Part shown: positions 59,472 to 64,000 of the stretch, piece by piece | Layout of the letters: the number at the start of each line of letters is the position of its first letter | How positions within the stretch are numbered: position 1 is the stretch's first letter | Virus record (IMG/VR): IMGVR_UViG_3300022868_000009 | Coordinates: 280,635-344,634 of that record | From: a virus | Reading direction: 5' to 3' (one strand) | DNA length: 64,000 nt | Notes under the pieces: generated by a model | What the model saw: the letters and a program-made list of their open reading frames with translations, nothing else | What the model was told of the DNA's origin: nothing | The model's database searches: none | Position numbers and translations under genes: made by a program

Positions 59472-59795
59472 ATGATTAAAATTAATATTACGGGAATTAA
59501 TTGTAATGAATTTGAAAAGTTACAAAAAATATTCTTTGATCAAAATATACCTTGGTATTATAGTGGTTATAAATTACAATCATCCGATGATTGTAATTAT
59601 TATCATAACATTTATATTGTTTCAAAAATCGTTGTCATGAGAAATGATAACCATGAAAAAGAAGAATATTATATGACCTTTAAAAAAGATAATATAATCT
59701 CAAAAGACCAAGATTTAATTGAATATAAATATGATGAAATGGATGAGAATACATTAAAAAGTTATTTTAACGGTTTACAACTAGGATTATTATGA
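59472..59795 (+). CDS. Tagged small protein (tail NGLQLGLL)
   Basis: 107 residues: IKINITGINCNEFEKLQKIF, QNIPWYYSG. Q replaces K in the tail. ATGA joins it to the following broken paralogue. Confidence 0.73.
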   Translation: MIKINITGINCNEFEKLQKIFFDQNIPWYYSGYKLQSSDDCNYYHNIYIVSKIVVMRNDNHEKEEYYMTFKKDNIISKDQDLIEYKYDEMDENTLKSYFNGLQLGLL

Positions 59796-60110
59796 TATCA
59801 ATAAATATAGAAAATATAAGTCTAAATGACTTCAAGAAATTGCAAATACATATGATTGATCAAAATATTCCTTGGATTGATGGTGATTGGGAAGTTTGGG
59901 TAGATGGATATTGGTCATTTATAATTAATCATAAAAAAAAATATCTTACTAATTGATCAATATACATCAACTGGTAAACCAGTTGATGGTTACCTTAGAT
60001 ATAATATGCAATTGTGTAATGTTTCATCTCCAATCGTTTTAAGTGTTGAAGAAATGCTTGATTTAAATATATACGAATATTTGGAGGCGAAAAAGTTTAA
60101 TTTATTATAA
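59792..60110 (+). pseudogene. Tagged gene out of frame at an A9 tract (tail EAKKFNLL)
   Basis: ISINIENISLNDFKKLQIHM, DQNIPWIDGDW matches 59472. At A9 (about 59933-59941) the frame is lost; removing one A restores ILLIDQYTSTGKPVDGYLRY and the tail. Confidence 0.65.
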
Positions 60111-60355
60111 TAGATCCATCTTATTCGATGCAATATACTCTTGTAAATTAAAATCTTTAGTTATATCAGAACCATTTAACTTACCTAACAAAATACCAAT
60201 TTCAGTATATTTTTCAATAATTTGATTATAAAACCAAGTAGTCCAATGATTTCCAATATAAGTTTTATCATCTATATTAATTAGTAAATTAATTTCTTTC
60301 CAAAACCATTCCTTATATCACTAATACTTTCATCATATGTCTTTAAGTATTTCAT
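60105..60355 (-). pseudogene. Broken tagged gene, both modules (MKYLKTYDES ... NKMDLL)
   Basis: After SDIRNGF the frame is wrong; a one-base change gives EWFWKEINLLINIDDKTYIG and LQEYIASNKMDLL. EWFWKE also occurs at the end of the LRR gene. Converges tail-to-tail with the 59792 gene. Confidence 0.65.
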
Positions 60356-60451
60356 GAATAATTTAAAAACTTTTGTTTTATATATTAAAATTTAGATTTG
60401 AATATCAATACCCAGAATTTATATTCCAACCTCTACAATATCATAAAATTA

Positions 60452-60546
60452 ATTTTTATACCAAGAAATATTCCTTATATTTAAGTATTGGAATTTCGAA
60501 AAAATTGAAGAATTTTTATTTTTTGAACAAATTCCGTATATTATAA
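60452..60546 (+). promoter_or_regulatory. Tandem promoters of the ATPase gene
   Basis: ACCAAGAAATATTCC then TTATATTTAAGTA (60458-60486), and TTTTTTGAACAAATTCC then GTATATTATAAAT (60519-60547). Confidence 0.6.
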
Positions 60547-60572
60547 ATGATGAAATACATAAACTACTAAAT

Positions 60573-61463
60573 ATGGAAGAAAAAACAAAAATATTATTAA
60601 ACGGCAAAGAAAATAAGAGCGAACTTATTAACTTACTTACAAAAGTTGATGTTTCTTGCTCTACTCGTGAACTAAATTCTGAGTTGATAGTTAAAATCAA
60701 ACATTTTAACAAATGTATCGAAGAAAATATCGAATTCAGAAATAAATTCAATGTTAATGAAAGATTTGAGTTCTTAGAAGATCTTACCAACATGATTATT
60801 GATGGTAAAGGTAACTCATTGATAGTTATAGGTGAAGGTGGACTTGGTAAAACATTTACTGTATTAAGCACTTTATCAAAAAGAACAAAAACTGGATTTC
60901 TAAACCTTTTCAAGAAAAAAGAAGATGTTCACATAGTTAAAGGTTTCTCAACAGCTAGAGGTCTATATGATACATTATATGATAATAGAGATAAATTAAT
61001 TTTATTTGACGACTGTGATTCAATCTTAGAAGATAAAACAGCTATTAATATTTTAAAATCAGCTTTAGATTCTTATGATACTAGAATCGTTACATGGTCT
61101 AAATTTTTGAAAAATAAAAACAATTATCCACAATCATTCGAATTTACAGGTAGAATAATCTTTATCTCAAATAAAAAGAAAACTCAAATACCACAACCAA
61201 TCTTAACAAGAGGTTATGTAGTTGATTTAGAAATGAGCAATGGTGAGAAAATCGACAGAATGGCTCACATCATGCCAACACTTATCGAAGATAAAGGTAA
61301 AGGTAGATGGAGTTTAAATGATGGTTTTACGGCTTTAGAATTCATTAGAATAAATATAGATGATGTTAAAGAACTAAGTATTAGAACATTAGTAGATGTT
61401 TTAAGAATAATGAAATCAAGAAAAAATTGGGAAAAATTAGCTTTATATACAATAACAGAATAA
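60573..61463 (+). CDS. AAA-type P-loop ATPase
   Basis: 296 residues. Walker A GEGGLGKTF near 91, Walker B KLILFDDCDSIL near 143, sensor-like IIFISNKKKTQIP and the arginine-finger candidate ILTRGYVV near 213, then a helical lid. Substrate unknown; such ATPases in phages remodel or load DNA/protein complexes. Stop overlaps the next start (TAATG). Confidence 0.8.
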   Translation: MEEKTKILLNGKENKSELINLLTKVDVSCSTRELNSELIVKIKHFNKCIEENIEFRNKFNVNERFEFLEDLTNMIIDGKGNSLIVIGEGGLGKTFTVLSTLSKRTKTGFLNLFKKKEDVHIVKGFSTARGLYDTLYDNRDKLILFDDCDSILEDKTAINILKSALDSYDTRIVTWSKFLKNKNNYPQSFEFTGRIIFISNKKKTQIPQPILTRGYVVDLEMSNGEKIDRMAHIMPTLIEDKGKGRWSLNDGFTALEFIRINIDDVKELSIRTLVDVLRIMKSRKNWEKLALYTITE

Positions 61464-61753
61464 TGACAACATATATAACAGATATACCATCAGAATATAT
61501 ATTATATCTTGATAAAATAATCAGTGAATATTATAATATGAAATCTATAATTAGACCTAATAAAAGAATCATAAAATATGATTATTATTTTATAAGTATC
61601 AATAAATATAATGATAATTGTCTGTGTTATTCAGGTATGTGTTATTTACATGAACTCATAGGACCAACCAGTGAAACTATTAATTATGTTGATTGGTTAG
61701 AAAAACATAATTTAACATACAAATTAGAATCAACCAAATTAGGATTATTATGA
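61463..61753 (+). CDS. Tagged small protein, YITDIP group (tail ESTKLGLL)
   Basis: 96 residues from ATG 61463, which overlaps the ATPase stop; the in-frame extension upstream is not needed. TTYITDIPSEYILYLDKIIS, then NYVDWLEKHNLTYKLEST. Confidence 0.77.
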   Translation: MTTYITDIPSEYILYLDKIISEYYNMKSIIRPNKRIIKYDYYFISINKYNDNCLCYSGMCYLHELIGPTSETINYVDWLEKHNLTYKLESTKLGLL

Positions 61754-62046
61754 CATTATATATAACAGACATACCTCAAAAAGAAATATTATATCTTGAT
61801 AAAATAATCAGTGAATATTATAATATGGAAACTATAACTCGTAGTATTAATAGAATTAATTTCACATTATATGATTATATTTATATAAGTGTTGGTAAAA
61901 ATTGTACTGAGGGATTATATTATTCAGATATGAATTATTTAAAACATATTAAAAAACAGAACCATAAAACTATCAATTATATTGATTGGTTGAAAAAGAA
62001 TAATTTATTCTATAAATTAGAATCAGCCAAATTAGGATTATTATGA
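61750..62046 (+). CDS. Tagged small protein, YITDIP group (tail ESAKLGLL)
   Basis: 98 residues, tandem duplicate of 61463 (TLYITDIPQKEILYLDKIIS, NYIDWLKKNNLFYKLESA). Middles differ more than the ends. Confidence 0.77.
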   Translation: MTLYITDIPQKEILYLDKIISEYYNMETITRSINRINFTLYDYIYISVGKNCTEGLYYSDMNYLKHIKKQNHKTINYIDWLKKNNLFYKLESAKLGLL

Positions 62047-62070
62047 TAATAAATTAATATATAAATTAGA

Positions 62071-62358
62071 ATGATATTAACAGATGAAATATTAAATGAA
62101 ATAAAAGGATTTAAAAACCAATTTGCAATTTATATGCGTAATGGTGATATATTTTATATACCAAAAGGTAGACCAGTTCAATATGCCGCTGGAAGAATGA
62201 TAGCAAATTCTGAAAAACATAATACTATTGAAATAATTAAATTTATTAATATTCTTTATTTTGTTATTGATGGTAAAAGATATGATTTTGAACTACCAAC
62301 TGTAAAATTAACTAGATATCAAAAAATAATTAATTTTTTTAAAAGACCAACTTTCTAA
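62071..62358 (+). CDS. Hypothetical protein
   Basis: 95 residues, no tag; FAIYMRNGDIFYIPKGRPVQ, then IIKFINILYFVIDGKRYDFE. Four bases before the GluRS-like start. Confidence 0.6.
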   Translation: MILTDEILNEIKGFKNQFAIYMRNGDIFYIPKGRPVQYAAGRMIANSEKHNTIEIIKFINILYFVIDGKRYDFELPTVKLTRYQKIINFFKRPTF

Positions 62359-62361
62359 ATT

Positions 62362-63189
62362 ATGATAACACGAATTGCACCATCACCAACAGGATATTTT
62401 CATTTAGGAACTCTAAGAACTGCACTACTAAATTATTTAATGGCAAGAGCAAACAATGGAACATTCATCCTTAGAATTGATGATACCGACCAAGAAAGAA
62501 ATCAAAACACATTCACAAACTATATCTATAAACAAATGAATAAATTTGGCCTTGATTATGATATAACTTTTAAACAATCAGAAAGATTAGACAGATATAA
62601 AGAAGTAGCATATAAAATAGGAACAAAAACTGAAAATGGTTATGAATTAAATATGGGAGAATATTCAATGGTTATACTCAGAAATAACGGTTTTCCTACC
62701 TATAATTTCTGTTCAATTCTTGATGATTATGATTATGATGTTACAGATATAGTCAGAGGTGTTGACCATATCGCAAACGAATCTAAACAAAAAATTATAT
62801 GGGATTTGATTTGTTATGTAGAAAGTGATAAACCTTTTCCTAATATAATTCATGCTGGTTTACTTTTTGAAGGAAATAAAAAGCTTTCTAAAAGAAGTGG
62901 TAATGGTCTAACAGAAGATTATTTAGATTTTAGTACTAATGCAATATTAAATTGGTTATTAAAATTTGGTTGGTCACATCCAGACCCAAACTTCGATAAG
63001 AAGTATCCTACATTAAATATGAATCAAATGATTAATTTATTCAATGATGGTAAAATCTCCGATAGAAATTGTAAAATAGATAAGGCTAAATTAAACTTTT
63101 TAAATAAAAAATGGAGATACTTAGAAAGAAAAGCTAATGAAAACTCTAAACTTTCTAAGTTTAATGAATTTAATAATGGTCTATTGTAA
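62362..63189 (+). CDS. Glutamyl-tRNA synthetase-like catalytic domain
   Basis: 275 residues, about half a normal GluRS and near the length of GluQ-RS. Class I motifs: RIAPSPTGYFHLGTLRTALL (HIGH variant HLGT) and KKLSKRSGN (KMSKS variant), with RIDDTDQERN, VRGVDHIANESKQ. The anticodon-binding C-terminus is absent. It could charge tRNA with Glu or modify a tRNA. It ends EFNNGLL, which resembles a worn tag. tRNA-Glu and tRNA-Gln are in this window. Confidence 0.85.
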   Translation: MITRIAPSPTGYFHLGTLRTALLNYLMARANNGTFILRIDDTDQERNQNTFTNYIYKQMNKFGLDYDITFKQSERLDRYKEVAYKIGTKTENGYELNMGEYSMVILRNNGFPTYNFCSILDDYDYDVTDIVRGVDHIANESKQKIIWDLICYVESDKPFPNIIHAGLLFEGNKKLSKRSGNGLTEDYLDFSTNAILNWLLKFGWSHPDPNFDKKYPTLNMNQMINLFNDGKISDRNCKIDKAKLNFLNKKWRYLERKANENSKLSKFNEFNNGLL

Positions 63190-63861
63190 AGATTCACCAA
63201 GTTTTAAAGCAACTTCTACTGAAGCTCTTACATCATTTTCACAATATTCAACAATGGTTTGAATATCATTCTTTTGATGAAAATATTCATAAACATCAGC
63301 ACCACTTATCTTTTGCTTAGGTGATTCAACTCCTAAAACATAACACACTTCTTCTAATGAAGAATATTCACGAGAACCTGCTTTCCAAATATCACTTAAT
63401 TCAATTAAATTCATTTCCCAAGGTTTCTTACCTTCTACTCTTAATAAAAAAGGCAGTTTTATTCCATATTTAAAATATTTCTTATTTAATAAAGGTATGT
63501 CAAATCCTGTAATATTATAACCACCTAGACTAAAGTTGTTATTATTAGCATTAATAATGACTTTATTGAATTTATTCAAAATGTCTGTTTCATCACCGTG
63601 AAATGATTTTATAATCCATTCATCATTAATAAAATGCGACATAGATATACAAACAATTTTATTATATTCATGTAAAAGAGGACCCTTCATAGGATATAGT
63701 TCTTCTAGTGGTTTATCCCAACTTTTATCATATACTGATTTCTTTTTTTGTTTATTATTGAAAACTTTAAAACCAATTGGATCTAAAGATTCAAATTCAT
63801 GTATATCTTTGTATTCAGTACTCGTTTCAATATCAAAAAATAAGCAAGTATAATTGTTCAT
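63181..63861 (-). CDS. PolB-type 3'-5' exonuclease
   Basis: 226 residues. DEDD motifs: Exo I FFDIETST, Exo II GGYNITGFDIPLLN, Exo III YCENDVRASVE. Resembles the stand-alone exonuclease family related to DNA polymerase B. Proofreading or DNA processing. Converges with the GluRS-like gene, overlapping 9 bases. Confidence 0.85.
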   Translation of the reverse strand: MNNYTCLFFDIETSTEYKDIHEFESLDPIGFKVFNNKQKKKSVYDKSWDKPLEELYPMKGPLLHEYNKIVCISMSHFINDEWIIKSFHGDETDILNKFNKVIINANNNNFSLGGYNITGFDIPLLNKKYFKYGIKLPFLLRVEGKKPWEMNLIELSDIWKAGSREYSSLEEVCYVLGVESPKQKISGADVYEYFHQKNDIQTIVEYCENDVRASVEVALKLGESLQ

Positions 63862-63889
63862 ATAATTTTTTTCTTTTTATATATTTGTT

Positions 63890-63965
63890 AGTGTAAAACA
63901 CACAAGTCTTTAGCTTGTGTGATGTAAGCGATTAAAATGGTAAAAAAACCATTATATTTTAATTA
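63890..63965. other. Hairpins at the window end
   Basis: ACACAAG-TCTTTAG-CTTGTGT and, just after, AATGGT..ACCATT around an A-run. Either a terminator-like signal or leader of the exonuclease gene. Confidence 0.45.
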
Positions 63966-64000
63966 TATATACTTACAGAAGAAAAAAGTTTTTTGTAAAA

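Noticed and set aside
22282-62046. CRISPR array or integron-like recombination sites at the repeated gene ends
   Set aside because: No regular direct repeats with spacers and no attC-like palindromes; the repeated DNA varies in codons while the peptide is constant.
62340-63189. Host contamination explaining the GluRS-like gene
   Set aside because: It sits in the same composition and tight spacing as the tagged genes and lacks the domains of a housekeeping GluRS.
1-64000. Alternative genetic code (TAG or TGA recoding)
   Set aside because: TAA, TAG and TGA all end well-supported genes, and recognised proteins such as ThyA and HU contain none internally.
1-64000. Insertion sequences or a transposase
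   Set aside because: No transposase motif and no long terminal inverted repeats were seen.

Overview
The window reads as a piece of a large, AT-rich tailed-phage genome. It has a baseplate cluster with a T4 gp6-like wedge protein, thymidylate synthase, RNase H, an RNA ligase, nine tRNA genes, three HU-like proteins and dense small genes with almost no spacing. The host is very probably a member of Bacteroidota: about 40 promoters carry the Bacteroidota-type -7 element (TAnnTTTG) in a phage-specific extended form, roughly TTAGAA-N7-TCCGTATATTTGTAT, and a Tyr-rich protein has a Bacteroidota-style signal peptide. TAA, TAG and TGA all serve as stops, so the code looks standard.

Layout. 1-10.1 kb: virion genes (a 5'-truncated structural protein, an M23 peptidase, a secreted Tyr/Ser-rich protein, and a leftward baseplate operon). 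10.2-19.2 kb: HAD phosphatase, RNase H, two glycosyltransferases, thyA, small leftward genes and an amidoligase-like protein. 19.2-22.2 kb: first tagged genes and relics, then a 0.5-kb AT-rich gap. 22.3-28.1 kb: a rightward array of tagged genes joined by ATGA overlaps. 28.5-44.7 kb: one- or two-gene transcription units, each with its own promoter, often with a terminator; these hold HU proteins, SprT-like protease, Rnl5-type RNA ligase, DUF4314, nine tRNAs, a ~570-nt structured RNA and five copies of a small RNA. 45.2-47.4 kb: a second small-protein family (MSLNNN start) beside a truncated HicB-like gene. 48.2-60.4 kb: a second dense array of tagged genes with many broken members. 60.5-64 kb: AAA-type ATPase, two tagged genes, a GluRS-like protein and a PolB-type 3'-5' exonuclease.

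The outstanding feature is a system of short terminal tags. I count 50 intact small proteins, plus about 12 broken ones or relics, that end in the same peptide, consensus E-x-x-K-[M/L]-G-L-[L/I], although their bodies are highly diverged. The codons vary while the peptide is kept, so selection acts on the peptide. Many bodies share a faint common plan: beta strand, helix, G-Y-x-W, a G-x-[IL]-x-Y hairpin, an acidic helix, then the tag. A separate N-terminal module, consensus MKYLKTYNE, occurs on about 18 genes, on many of the same proteins and also on the RNase H and the amidoligase; it recalls the T4 capsid-targeting peptide. In the arrays the tag's last codons plus stop (TTATTATGA) also supply the next gene's start codon, giving head-to-tail cassettes. 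Broken copies, orphan tails and chimeras show rapid gain and loss. I recognise no described system that matches this.

Two further candidates for new biology are a five-copy small RNA family around GAGTAGACTCCAA, and the ~570-nt RNA with its own promoter, terminator and an internal tRNA-like T-arm/acceptor.
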